Assembly (NCBI RefSeq): GCF_027923225.1
Contig: NZ_BSDI01000004.1
Location: 249,528 to 313,527 of the forward strand
Reading direction: 5' to 3'
Length of the DNA stretch: 64,000 bases
Source of the DNA: Phytohabitans aurantiacus
GTDB lineage: Bacteria; Actinomycetota; Actinomycetes; Mycobacteriales; Micromonosporaceae
Shown here: in pieces, positions 39,228-47,730 of the stretch
Position numbering within the stretch: the first letter of the stretch is position 1
Layout of the letters: every line of letters starts with the position of its first letter
Program-made: the position numbers and the translations under genes
Notes under the pieces: model-generated
Seen by the model: only the letters and a program-made list of their open reading frames with translations
Database searches by the model: none
Told to the model about the DNA's origin: nothing

Positions 39228-39256
39228 AGAGTCACACTAAGCAACGTCGGTGTCAA
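39228..39256 (-). promoter_or_regulatory. Predicted promoter of ahcY
   Basis: On the minus strand a perfect TTGACA (39251-39256) is followed after 17 bp by GACTCT (39228-39233), a weak -10. It would give a leader of roughly 185 nt that includes the hairpin at 39109-39163. Confidence 0.45.
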
Positions 39257-39314
39257 GCTAAAACGCGAAATTTCGGCATACGCCCTATCTTCAGATGACC
39301 GCGCTGCGTGAGTT

Positions 39315-40430
39315 TTAGAGCGGGACCGACGCGACGAAGGCTTCGCCCGCGCCCGCCACTACCACCGGTCCGGCATCGGCAGCACCGAACGCCGCGAGTC
39401 CCGCCGGCAGCTTCACGCTCGCGGCGCCGTCGTCGGCGACGAGCTCACCGGCTACGGACAGGACCACGCGCGGCCCGGACACGTCGAGCGTCACCGGCCC
39501 ACCGGCCTCCGCCGGCCGCACCCGGTGCAGCGCGAACTCGGCGACCGGCGTCTGCCACGTCACCACACCCGGTGCCACCGGGACCGCCGGCACGACCGGG
39601 TCGGCCAGTACCTCGAACCGCAGCACGTCGAGCAGCTCGGGCACGTCGACGTGCTTGGGGGTGAGCCCGCCGCGCAACACGTTGTCGCTGGCCGCCATGA
39701 TCTCCACGCCGGTGCCCTGGAGGTAGGCGTGCAGGTTGCCGGCCGGCATCCAGATCGCCTCGCCGGGCGCCAGCGTGACGTGGTTGAGCAGGAGCGCCAC
39801 CAGGACACCGGGATCGCCGGGGTAGTGGGCGGCGAGTCGGCGTACCAGATCAGGAGCGTCGGGTGCCGCCACCGCCGCCTCGACGAGCGATGGGCGATCG
39901 ACCTCGGGCCACTCCAGCAACGCGCGCAGCGCGGTGCGCAGGTCGCCAGCGCGCAGCGCGGCGACCACCGGCTCCAACGTGGACACACCGAGTGCCGCGA
40001 GGCTCTCGGCCGCCACCGCGGGATCGCGGAAGCCGCACAGCGCCTCGAAATCCGAGATCGCCACGAGCATCTCGGGCTTGTGGTGAGCGTCCACATAGCT
40101 CGGATGCCCGGCCGCGAAGCGGGCCTGTGCCCGGGCCTCGTCGGGATGCGCCTGCAACGACAGCGGCGCGGCGGCCGCCAGGATCTTCATGAGGTACGGC
40201 AGGCGCGCGCCGAACCGGGCCGCGATGGCCGGACCGAGCAACCGGTCCGGCTCGGCGGCGATCCGGTCGGCGAGGCTCACCCCGTCGACAGTGGACGGAT
40301 CACCCGGGTGGGCGCCGATCCACAGCTCCGCCTCCGGCCCGTCACTCGGCACCGGCCGCCCCTGGATTCCCGCGATGGCGGTGCGGGAACCCCAGGCGTA
40401 CGGCCGGATCGGGCTGGCGAGCGCGTCCAC
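39315..40430 (-). CDS. manA: Mannose-6-phosphate isomerase, class I
   Basis: ManA interconverts fructose-6-phosphate and mannose-6-phosphate and feeds GDP-mannose and mannolipid synthesis. The 371-aa protein has the zinc-site segments LSLQAHPDEARAQ and HHKPEMLVAISDFEALCGF and the late EAIWMPAGNLHAYLQGTGVE. GTG 40430 lies 3 bp after the cation transporter stop, so it ends an operon with the transporter, SIS, Trm112-like and HAD genes. Confidence 0.95.
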   Translation of the reverse strand: MDALASPIRPYAWGSRTAIAGIQGRPVPSDGPEAELWIGAHPGDPSTVDGVSLADRIAAEPDRLLGPAIAARFGARLPYLMKILAAAAPLSLQAHPDEARAQARFAAGHPSYVDAHHKPEMLVAISDFEALCGFRDPAVAAESLAALGVSTLEPVVAALRAGDLRTALRALLEWPEVDRPSLVEAAVAAPDAPDLVRRLAAHYPGDPGVLVALLLNHVTLAPGEAIWMPAGNLHAYLQGTGVEIMAASDNVLRGGLTPKHVDVPELLDVLRFEVLADPVVPAVPVAPGVVTWQTPVAEFALHRVRPAEAGGPVTLDVSGPRVVLSVAGELVADDGAASVKLPAGLAAFGAADAGPVVVAGAGEAFVASVPL

Positions 40431-40433
40431 GGT

Positions 40434-41402
40434 TCAGCCCGCCGCTGGCGCCGGCTCCGCGGCCGGTGGTGCCGGTACCCGGTAGATGTCGGGCTCCAGG
40501 TAGATGGCCCGAGCGATCGGCACCGCAGCGCGGATGCGGCCCTCGGCCGCGTTGATGTGGTCTGCGATCTCGTCGGCGGTCTCGCTCTCACGCACCGCGA
40601 TCTTCGCGGCGACGAGCAGCTCCTCCGGGCCGAGGTGCAGCGTCTTCATGTGGATGATCCGGTCGACCTCGGGGCCGGCGAGGATCGCCTGCTCGATCTT
40701 GGCGACGTCTTCCGGCGTGCCGCCCTCGCCGAGCAGGAGGCTCTTGGTCTCGATCGCCAGGATGATCGCGATGGTGACCAGCAGGAGGCCGATCGCCGCG
40801 GTGCCAAGCGCGTCCCACAGGCTGCTGCCGGTGATCAGCGTCAGCGAGACGCCGATCAGGGCGAAGACAAGACCGACCAGCGCGCCGAGGTCTTCCAGCA
40901 ACACGACGGGCAGCTCAGGGGCGCGCGCCCGGCGGACGAACTGGACCCAGGTCGCCTTGCCCCGCACGTGGTTGGACTCGACGATCGCGGTGCGGAACGA
41001 GAACGACTCCAGCACGATCGCCACCGACAGCACGACCACCGGCACCCAGTGCCACGAGGTGATGCCCTCGTCGTGGCCGCCGTGCCAGTGCTCGTACTTG
41101 TGGTACGCCTCGTACAGCGCGAACAGGCCACCGACGCTGAACAGCACGATCGACACGATGAACGCGTAGATGTAGCGCTCGCGGCCGTACCCGAAGGGGT
41201 GCTGCGGCGTGGCCTTGCGCTGCGCCCGGCGGCCGCCCAGGAGCAGCAGCGCCTGGTTGCCCGAGTCGGCGACCGAGTGGATCGACTCGGCCAGCATCGA
41301 CGACGACTGGGTGAGGAGCCAAGCCACGAACTTCGTGACCGCGATACCGAGGTTGGCCAGCAGGGCCGCGACGATCGCCTTGGTGCCCCCGGAGGCGCTC
41401 AT
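40434..41402 (-). CDS. Cation diffusion facilitator (CDF) family transporter
   Basis: The 322-aa protein has about six membrane segments. The CDF motif ESIHSVADSGNQALLLLG is present, with HPFGYGRERYIYAF after it, and a C-terminal cytoplasmic domain (~215-300). CDF proteins export Zn, Fe, Mn or Co in exchange for protons; the His-rich HWHGGHDEGITSWHW loop is consistent with metal binding. Its ATG overlaps the upstream SIS stop by 4 bp, although a metal transporter in a mannose-metabolism operon has no obvious logic. Confidence 0.92.
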   Translation of the reverse strand: MSASGGTKAIVAALLANLGIAVTKFVAWLLTQSSSMLAESIHSVADSGNQALLLLGGRRAQRKATPQHPFGYGRERYIYAFIVSIVLFSVGGLFALYEAYHKYEHWHGGHDEGITSWHWVPVVVLSVAIVLESFSFRTAIVESNHVRGKATWVQFVRRARAPELPVVLLEDLGALVGLVFALIGVSLTLITGSSLWDALGTAAIGLLLVTIAIILAIETKSLLLGEGGTPEDVAKIEQAILAGPEVDRIIHMKTLHLGPEELLVAAKIAVRESETADEIADHINAAEGRIRAAVPIARAIYLEPDIYRVPAPPAAEPAPAAG

Positions 41403-42583
41403 GGGTTGGAAAGCTCCTTCATCTCGGTGACGGCAGGCACCGCCATCGGGTCCAGCTCGTGGGCCAGCGCCAGGTAAACGGATGCGAAGTCAGGGATCGC
41501 GACGAGTGAGGCGAGCCGCTCCAGCGACGAGCCGCCCTCGGCGGTGACCACGTCGCAGCGCACGCCGCGCCGCTCGGCCAGGGTCTGCACGGCGTCGGCG
41601 CGCCGCTCCTCCACGGCCACCGGCTCGTCGGCGTCTTCTTCGGTGCCGAGGCCGCCGTCGCGCAGCAGTACCACGCGCAGCCGGGTGGCCTCGACCTCGT
41701 CGCCCGGGTCGGCGAAGATGTCGCGGGCCGACTCGACCAGCCCGCCGAAGACGCCGTCGAGCAGGCCGACCCGGCCCCGTCCGGCCTCGCCGAGGGCGCC
41801 CGCCACGACGGGGTACCGGGCGTTGGCCGACAGCGTATCGGCGAAGCGCCGCGCGGCCACGGTGGCCAGCGGCGACGAGCCCCACACGATCGGCACCGAG
41901 CCCGCGAGGCCCAGCGCGAGCGACTTCGCCGGGTTGACGAACGACTCGGCGGTCGGGCGGGACCGGTCGGCGTCGGCGTCCAGCCGGGTCGCGGTCTCGG
42001 CGAGGTCGGCCTCGTTGACCTTGACCAGGCCGAGTGCGCGAGCCGCCATCAGTACCGGAACGGTCAACGCCCACAGGCTCGCGCGGGCCGGCGCGCGCCG
42101 CGGCACCGCGATGAACGGCGCCCTGGCCCGCTCGGCAACCGACTGGAGCTCCGAGTCGGGCGCGCCCACGGCCACCAGCCGGGCGCCGCGCCGCGCTGCG
42201 GCGTCGGCGGCGCCGAGCGCCTCCGGGCTGCGGCCAGACGCGCTGACCGCGATGACGACGTCTGCGGCGCCGACCCAGCCGGGCACGCCCGCGCTGCGGT
42301 GCGCGATCACCGGCACGGGACAGCGCGGTCCCGCGACCGTGGCCAGCACGTCTCCGGTACGCCCAGCGGTGCCGACGCCCGCGATCACGACCGCGCGGGG
42401 GCGACCCTCGTCGATCAGCGTCGTCAGGTTGGCCTCAGCGGCCAGCGCCGCCGACTCGCGCACCTGCGCACCCGCCGAGGCGGTGGCCCGCAGCATGCCG
42501 CCCGGGTCGTTCTCCTGAAGGGCGGCGGCGTCGTCGAGAAGAGCCTCGTCGACCGTGCGCCGGCCACGAACGCTAGCGCCCAC
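41399..42583 (-). CDS. SIS-domain sugar-phosphate isomerase (PGI/PMI-like)
   Basis: The 394-aa protein carries an N-terminal SIS domain (~55-190; VVIAGVGTAGRTGDVLATVA, VVIAVSASGRSPEAL). Its C-terminal domain matches the bifunctional phosphoglucose/phosphomannose isomerase C-terminal family (~200-390). Together with manA and the PMM-like HAD protein it suggests a hexose-6-phosphate to mannose-phosphate route. It overlaps the Trm112-like gene by 11 bp at its start and the CDF gene by 4 bp at its end. Confidence 0.88.
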   Translation of the reverse strand: MGASVRGRRTVDEALLDDAAALQENDPGGMLRATASAGAQVRESAALAAEANLTTLIDEGRPRAVVIAGVGTAGRTGDVLATVAGPRCPVPVIAHRSAGVPGWVGAADVVIAVSASGRSPEALGAADAAARRGARLVAVGAPDSELQSVAERARAPFIAVPRRAPARASLWALTVPVLMAARALGLVKVNEADLAETATRLDADADRSRPTAESFVNPAKSLALGLAGSVPIVWGSSPLATVAARRFADTLSANARYPVVAGALGEAGRGRVGLLDGVFGGLVESARDIFADPGDEVEATRLRVVLLRDGGLGTEEDADEPVAVEERRADAVQTLAERRGVRCDVVTAEGGSSLERLASLVAIPDFASVYLALAHELDPMAVPAVTEMKELSNP

Positions 42584-42758
42584 CGTCAGCTCCGTTTCGT
42601 GCCTCGTCGAGCAACAGCACCGGGATGCCGTCGCGTACTTCGAAGATCCGCTTGCACTCGGTGCAGGTCAGAGTCTGTGCGGCCGCGTCGAACTCAAGCG
42701 GAGCGTGATGCGTGTCCGGACACGCGAGGATCTCCAGCAACTGCGGGTCCAGGGACAC
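42573..42758 (-). CDS. Trm112-like small zinc-ribbon protein
   Basis: The 61-aa protein (VSLDPQLLEILACPDTHHAP) has the Trm112/YcaR pattern: a first CP, then TCTECKRIFEVRDGIPVLLLDEA. The second cysteine of the usual CPxC is replaced (CPDTHH), so a histidine may complete the zinc site. GTG 42758 follows AAGGAG. It lies between the HAD and SIS genes, as in many actinobacterial mannose clusters. Confidence 0.9.
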   Translation of the reverse strand: MSLDPQLLEILACPDTHHAPLEFDAAAQTLTCTECKRIFEVRDGIPVLLLDEARNGADGGR

Positions 42759-42795
42759 CGAACTGCTCCTTCCAGGGCTCGATCGACCCATGATC

Positions 42796-43566
42796 TTACG
42801 GCAGCTGGGCAGCGGCCAATGACGGCAGCAAGCGCTCCACGTAGTCCGCGGTGTCCTGCCAACGGGTCACGGCCACGCAGGGAATCCCCATCGCCTTGAC
42901 GGGGTAGTCGTTGCCACCCTCATCGAGCCTGTCACCGATGAAGAGCACCTCGTCACGGGCCACGCCGACGCGTTCGATCAGCCTCCGCATACCGTACGCC
43001 TTGTCGACACCCTTCTTGGTGACGTCGACGGACGTGGAGCCGCCGCTGCGCACCTCGAGGTCCGGCAGGCGCTCCGCGGCGTACGCCCGCAGGCGCTCCT
43101 TCTTCGAGCCGTCGGGGTCCCACGCGTACTTGGCGTCCGGCGGGGCTTTCTGGCCCAGCGCCGAGAACGTGATCTGGCTGCCGCGATCTTCGATGATGTC
43201 GCCCCACGGCTCGGGCTCCCAGAGCCCCAGCGCCTTGGCGCCCTCGGTGAGCACCTCGATGACCCGCGCCTTGGCGTCTTCGGTGAGGTCCTCCACGTAC
43301 ACGGTGCCCCAACCTCCGTCGAGCCACCGGTAGTAGCGGGTGCCGCAGGTGGGCATCAGGTGCAGGTGGGTACGCGCCTCGTCGTCGAGCTTCAGGTGTC
43401 GCAGGACCTGCGACTCGAACTGCTCGAAGCGGCCGCCGGAGATGATGCAGACGTCGACGCGGGCGACGAGCTGGGCGAGAAGGTCAGCCATCCGCTCGTC
43501 GATCTGGGACTTCGACACCGCCAGCGTGTCATCCAGGTCGAACGCCACGATCCGAACGCCCGTCAA
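42796..43566 (-). CDS. HAD-IIB hydrolase, phosphomannomutase-like
   Basis: The 256-aa protein has the HAD nucleophile motif AFDLDDTLAVSKS, the second-motif region VCIISGGRFEQFESQVL and the acidic motif FIGDRLDEGGNDYPV. It resembles the alpha-phosphomannomutase/phosphatase branch of HAD-IIB. TTG 43566 is chosen because GGAGG lies 6 bp upstream; no ATG or GTG fits as well. A role in mannose-phosphate metabolism is inferred from the neighbouring SIS and manA genes. It is divergent from pgm (116 bp apart). Confidence 0.82.
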   Translation of the reverse strand: MTGVRIVAFDLDDTLAVSKSQIDERMADLLAQLVARVDVCIISGGRFEQFESQVLRHLKLDDEARTHLHLMPTCGTRYYRWLDGGWGTVYVEDLTEDAKARVIEVLTEGAKALGLWEPEPWGDIIEDRGSQITFSALGQKAPPDAKYAWDPDGSKKERLRAYAAERLPDLEVRSGGSTSVDVTKKGVDKAYGMRRLIERVGVARDEVLFIGDRLDEGGNDYPVKAMGIPCVAVTRWQDTADYVERLLPSLAAAQLP

Positions 43567-43682
43567 GAGGTCCTCCAGTAGAAAGAGTGCGTGCCCGCCC
43601 CACACGGTAACGGCGCGCCACCCGCGCCCGCCGCGCGCCCTCGACCGCTGCTCCACTACTGTTTCCCGCAGGAGGTTCGACC

Positions 43683-45317
43683 GTGACGCATCCTCGCGCG
43701 GGCCAGCGTGCCGCCGCCGCCGACCTGATCGACGTTCCGCGCCTCGTGGCCAGCTACTACACCGCTCATCCCGACCCTTCGGTCGCCAGTCAGCGGGTGG
43801 CCTTCGGCACCTCGGGGCACCGCGGGTCGAGCACCCGGCTCAGCTTCAACGAAGACCACGTGCTGGCGATCAGCCAGGCGATCTGCGAGTACCGGGCCGG
43901 TCAGGGCATCGATGGGCCGCTGTTCGTCGGGCGTGACACGCACGCGCTCTCCGAGCCGGCCATGATCAGCGCGCTGGAGGTGTTCGCGGCCAACGGGGTA
44001 CAGGTGCTGCGGGACAGCCGCGACGGATACACCCCGACGCCCGCCCTGTCGCACGCGATCCTCACCTACAACCGGGGCCGCTCGTCCGGGCTCGCCGACG
44101 GCGTGGTGATCACCCCGTCGCACAACCCGCCGTCCGACGGTGGTTTCAAGTACAACCCGCCCAACGGGGGGCCCGCCGGCTCCGACGCCACGAAGGTGAT
44201 CGAGCAGAGGGCCAACGCGCTCCTCGAAGGGGGCCTCAAAGAGGTACGCCGGGTGCCTTACGCGCGTGCCGTCTCGCAGAGCGGCAAGTACGACTTCCTC
44301 GACGCGTACGTCGGCGACCTGCCCAACGTCGTCGACCTCGACGCGATCCGGGGGTCCGGGGTGCGGCTCGGCGCCGACCCGCTCGGTGGCGCCAGCGTCG
44401 CGTACTGGGGCGAGATCGCGTCCCGGTACGGGCTGGACATGACCGTGGTCAACCCCGACGTCGACCCCGCGTGGCGGTTCATGACGCTCGACTGGGACGG
44501 CAAGATCCGCATGGACTGCTCGTCGCCGTACGCGATGGCCTCGCTCATCGCGGCCCGCGCCGACTACCAGGTCACCACCGCCAACGACGCCGACGCCGAC
44601 CGGCACGGCATCGTCACCGCCGACGCCGGCCTGATGAACCCCAACCACTACCTCGCGGTGGCGATCGACTACCTCTACAACCACCGGTATGACTGGCCCG
44701 CCGGCACGGCGGTCGGCAAGACGCTGGTCTCCTCCTCCATGATCGACCGCGTGGCCGCCGACCTCGGCCGCCCGCTGATGGAGGTGCCGGTCGGCTTCAA
44801 GTGGTTCGTCGACGGGCTGCTCGACGGCTCGATCGGCTTCGGCGGTGAGGAGAGCGCGGGGGCGTCGTTCCTCCGGCACGACGGCGGCGTGTGGACCACC
44901 GACAAGGACGGCATCGTGCTGTGCCTGCTGGCCGCCGAGATCACCGCCGTCACCGGCGAGACCCCGAGCGAGCACTACGCCGGGCTGACCTCACGCTTCG
45001 GCGCGCCGGCGTACGAGCGGATCGACGCGCCGGCAAGCCGCGAGGAGAAGGCCGTGCTCGCCGGCCTGTCCCCCGACCAGGTCACCGCGACCGAGTTGGC
45101 CGGTGAGCCGATCACCGCCCTGCTGACAGCGGCTCCCGGCAACGGCGCCGCGATCGGCGGCCTCAAGATCGTGACCGAGTCCGGCTGGCTGGCCGCCCGC
45201 CCTTCGGGCACGGAAGACGTCTACAAGCTCTACGCGGAGAGCTTCCGCGGCGAGGACCACCTGCACGAGCTCCAGGCCGAAGGCCGCGCCCTGATCACCG
45301 AAGCCCTCCGCACGTAG
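43683..45317 (+). CDS. pgm: Phosphoglucomutase (alpha-D-glucose phosphate-specific)
   Basis: Pgm interconverts glucose-1-phosphate and glucose-6-phosphate, linking glycogen and cell-wall sugar synthesis to glycolysis. The 544-aa protein has the substrate loop FGTSGHRGSS, active-site Ser146 in TPSHNPP, the Mg loop DADADRHG and the phosphate-binding RPSGTEDVYKLYAES. GTG 43683 follows CAGGAGG. A 23-bp hairpin after the stop separates it from the convergent secreted-protein gene. Confidence 0.97.
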   Translation: MTHPRAGQRAAAADLIDVPRLVASYYTAHPDPSVASQRVAFGTSGHRGSSTRLSFNEDHVLAISQAICEYRAGQGIDGPLFVGRDTHALSEPAMISALEVFAANGVQVLRDSRDGYTPTPALSHAILTYNRGRSSGLADGVVITPSHNPPSDGGFKYNPPNGGPAGSDATKVIEQRANALLEGGLKEVRRVPYARAVSQSGKYDFLDAYVGDLPNVVDLDAIRGSGVRLGADPLGGASVAYWGEIASRYGLDMTVVNPDVDPAWRFMTLDWDGKIRMDCSSPYAMASLIAARADYQVTTANDADADRHGIVTADAGLMNPNHYLAVAIDYLYNHRYDWPAGTAVGKTLVSSSMIDRVAADLGRPLMEVPVGFKWFVDGLLDGSIGFGGEESAGASFLRHDGGVWTTDKDGIVLCLLAAEITAVTGETPSEHYAGLTSRFGAPAYERIDAPASREEKAVLAGLSPDQVTATELAGEPITALLTAAPGNGAAIGGLKIVTESGWLAARPSGTEDVYKLYAESFRGEDHLHELQAEGRALITEALRT

Positions 45318-45351
45318 CCCCTCCGCGCCGCCAAGCTCCCCCACCCTGAAG

Positions 45352-45403
45352 TGATCAGGGCGTCCCTGAAGTCGTTAGAGCGACTTGAGGGACGCCCTGA
45401 TCA
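45352..45403. terminator. Very long terminator hairpin with the GAGGGACGCC motif
   Basis: Twenty-three-base arms (45352-45374 and 45381-45403) pair at 22 positions around the loop TTAGAG. The right arm contains the stop codon of the leftward secreted-protein gene. The core TTGAGGGACGCCCTGATC is close to GTGAGGGACGCCTTGCTT in the hairpin at 32798-32840. Confidence 0.85.
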
Positions 45404-46174
45404 TGAGGGCGTGGGGCGGGAGCGGCGGAGGACCGCCACGAGCAGGGCGCTGCCGACGCCCACCAGGCCCAGGCCCGCCACCATGAACGCCGTACCGATG
45501 CCGGCCGAGTCGTCACCCGCGGTCGCCGCCGCGGGAGTGGTCGTCAGCTCCGCGCTGGGCTCGGCGTCCAGCGAGGGAGACGCCGACGGCGAAGGGGACG
45601 GCGACGGGGTGGTCGGCGACGGAGACGGTGATCGGGACGGCGATCGCGAGGGTGACGGCGACGGCGACTTGGTGGCAGGGCCGCCGGCCACGCCCAGGGC
45701 GCCGGTCGACTGGCCGATGGAGATCCCGGCCGCGCTGGTCGCGGTGCCCGTGACGTTCGCGGTGCCGCCCGGAACGCTCGCCCTGAACGCGACCCGGTAC
45801 CGGACCGTGACGCTCTCGTCCCTGCACAGGGTCGGGTCGTCGGGCGAGCTGCGCGCGGTGGTGACGAGGCCCCCGCCGCCCGAGACGGACACCGACCGCC
45901 ACTCGCCTGCGCTGAAGACTTCGGCGGCCAGCTGCTCGGCGGTCAGGCCGGGGAGGCTGATGGCGAGGCTGGTGCGCACGATCAGGCAGCCCCGGGTGCG
46001 CTTGACCACCGCGATGCTCACGGCGCCCGGCGATCCGCCGGCCCGCACGCTGGCCGGCAGCCGAAGGGTGACGCTGTCGTCCTTCGCCGGCGCTGCGAGG
46101 GCAACACCCGGCGCACCGATCACGGCAAGAACGAGCAGGGCGGGAGCCAGTCGCAGGAACCTCATTACTCCCAC
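45401..46174 (-). CDS. Secreted, membrane-anchored protein with a Ser-Pro linker
   Basis: The 257-aa protein has a signal peptide (RFLRLAPALLVLAVIGAPGV, cleavage near ALAAPA) and a beta-rich extracellular domain (~30-160; RTRGCLIVRTSLAISLPG, two Cys). A low-complexity Ser-Pro repeat (~168-205) and a C-terminal helix plus basic tail (~228-257) follow, a typical wall-spanning layout. GTG 46174 lies 3 bp after the aldehyde dehydrogenase stop; ATG 46165 is an alternative. The function is unknown. Confidence 0.8.
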   Translation of the reverse strand: MGVMRFLRLAPALLVLAVIGAPGVALAAPAKDDSVTLRLPASVRAGGSPGAVSIAVVKRTRGCLIVRTSLAISLPGLTAEQLAAEVFSAGEWRSVSVSGGGGLVTTARSSPDDPTLCRDESVTVRYRVAFRASVPGGTANVTGTATSAAGISIGQSTGALGVAGGPATKSPSPSPSRSPSRSPSPSPTTPSPSPSPSASPSLDAEPSAELTTTPAAATAGDDSAGIGTAFMVAGLGLVGVGSALLVAVLRRSRPTPS

Positions 46175-46177
46175 ACG

Positions 46178-47617
46178 CTACAAGTCCAGGCCGGTCAAGA
46201 CCATTACACGCGGCTCCGTGTAGTCGTCCATCGCGCTGCGTAGACCCTCGCGCCCGACCCCGCTCCCCTTCACGCCGCCGTATGGCATCTGGTCCGCACG
46301 GTACGACGGCACGTCCCCGATGATCACGCCGCCGACCTGCAGCGTGCGGTGCGCGGTGAACGCGGTCTGGAGGTTTCGGGTAAACACGCCGGCCTGCAGC
46401 CCGAACGCCGAGTCGTTGATCGCCGCGAACCCGGCCGCGTCGTCGGTGACCCGCTCGACCACCAGCACCGGCCCGAACACCTCCTCGGCCAGCACCTTCG
46501 CGCCAGCGGGCACGCCGGTCAGCACGGTCGGCGGGTACGTGGCGCCTTCCCGCCGGCCACCCACCGCGATGGTCGCGCCGCTCGCTACCGCCTCGTCGAC
46601 CCAGCTCTCCACCCGCCGGGCGGCGTCTTCGCTGATCAGCGGCCCGACGTCGACGCCCTCGTCGGCCGGGTCGCCGGTCTTGAGCCCCTCGACCGCCGCG
46701 ATGAGCCGGGGCAGGAACGCGTCTTCGAGCCACTCGTGCACGTACACCCGCTGCACCGCGATGCAGCTCTGCCCCGCCTGGTAGTTCGAGAACGTCGCGA
46801 TGCGCTGCGCGGCCCAGTCGAGGTCTTCCAGCGCCGACCAGTCCGAGCACAGCAGCGCCGCCGCGTTGCCGCCGAGTTCGAGCGTGACGTGCTTGTGCGG
46901 CACCGCCTCGCGGATCCCGAACCCGACCGGCCCCGACCCGGTGAACGAGACGACCGGCAGCCGCGGGTCGGCCACCAGGGCGGCGGCGCGGTCGTTCGGC
47001 ACCGGCAGCACCGAGAACATCCCCGGTGGAAGGTCGGTCTCGGCCAGGATCGAACCGAGCAGCAGCGCGCTCAGCGGGGTGGCCGGCGCCGGCTTGACAA
47101 CGATCGGCGCGCCCACGGCGAGCGCCGGCGCGACCTTGTGCGCGACCAGGTTCAGCGGGAAGTTGAACGGGCTGATGCCCAGCACCGGCCCGCGTGGAAA
47201 CCGGCGCACGACCGCCATCCGCCCGGCCGCCGCCGGATCGGTGTCGAGGCGCTGCAGCTCACCCGAGAAGCGCCGTGCCTCCTCGGCGGCCCAGCGAAAC
47301 GTCGATACCGCGCGCGCCGCCTCCGCGCGCGCCCATTTGAGCGGTTTGCCGTTCTCCGCCGTGATCAGGCGCGCGACCTCATCGGCCCGCTCGGCCAGCG
47401 TCCGCGAGACGTGGTCGAGCGCCGCCGCCCGCGCGGCGGCGGGCAGCGCCGCCGCTTCGGCGGCCACCGACGAAGCGGCCGCCACGGCCCGTTCCACCTG
47501 GTCGGGAGTGGCATATGAGGTACGCCCAACCGCCGCACCATCAAAGGGATGGCGGATGTCCACCACCTCGTCGCTGACGTCCTGCCGACCGGCCACGTAG
47601 AACGGCGTTGGCTCCAT
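46178..47617 (-). CDS. NAD(P)-dependent aldehyde dehydrogenase
   Basis: The 479-aa ALDH has the general-base Glu in VTLELGGNAA and the catalytic Cys in YQAGQSCIAVQRVYV. GISPFNFPLNLVAHKVAPAL and the C-terminal GVKGSGVGREGLRSAMDDYT are also present. The sequence is closest in style to GAPN-like or succinate-semialdehyde dehydrogenases, but the substrate cannot be fixed. It is divergent from the gamma-aminobutyraldehyde dehydrogenase/gabT operon, so it may oxidise the succinate semialdehyde made by GabT (inference). ATG 47617 is used; TTG 47626 is in frame. Confidence 0.9.
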   Translation of the reverse strand: MEPTPFYVAGRQDVSDEVVDIRHPFDGAAVGRTSYATPDQVERAVAAASSVAAEAAALPAAARAAALDHVSRTLAERADEVARLITAENGKPLKWARAEAARAVSTFRWAAEEARRFSGELQRLDTDPAAAGRMAVVRRFPRGPVLGISPFNFPLNLVAHKVAPALAVGAPIVVKPAPATPLSALLLGSILAETDLPPGMFSVLPVPNDRAAALVADPRLPVVSFTGSGPVGFGIREAVPHKHVTLELGGNAAALLCSDWSALEDLDWAAQRIATFSNYQAGQSCIAVQRVYVHEWLEDAFLPRLIAAVEGLKTGDPADEGVDVGPLISEDAARRVESWVDEAVASGATIAVGGRREGATYPPTVLTGVPAGAKVLAEEVFGPVLVVERVTDDAAGFAAINDSAFGLQAGVFTRNLQTAFTAHRTLQVGGVIIGDVPSYRADQMPYGGVKGSGVGREGLRSAMDDYTEPRVMVLTGLDL

Positions 47618-47730
47618 AGTCGGCAACTGTAAACCACACGAAAACAGTGGCCGAGTACCTTGTATGCCTCGGATTTAGTAGCGAAGATGGCGAGTGGGAT
47701 GCGATTACCGCCGTCAACCGGGAGCCCTCG

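Noticed and set aside
39038..39314. Classical SAH or SAM riboswitch upstream of ahcY
   Set aside because: The leader is highly structured, but I could not find the conserved core of these riboswitch classes; it is reported as an unknown structure.
45590..45670. GAC/GGCGAC-rich tract as a microsatellite of interest
   Set aside because: It simply encodes the Ser-Pro linker of the secreted protein at 45401-46174.
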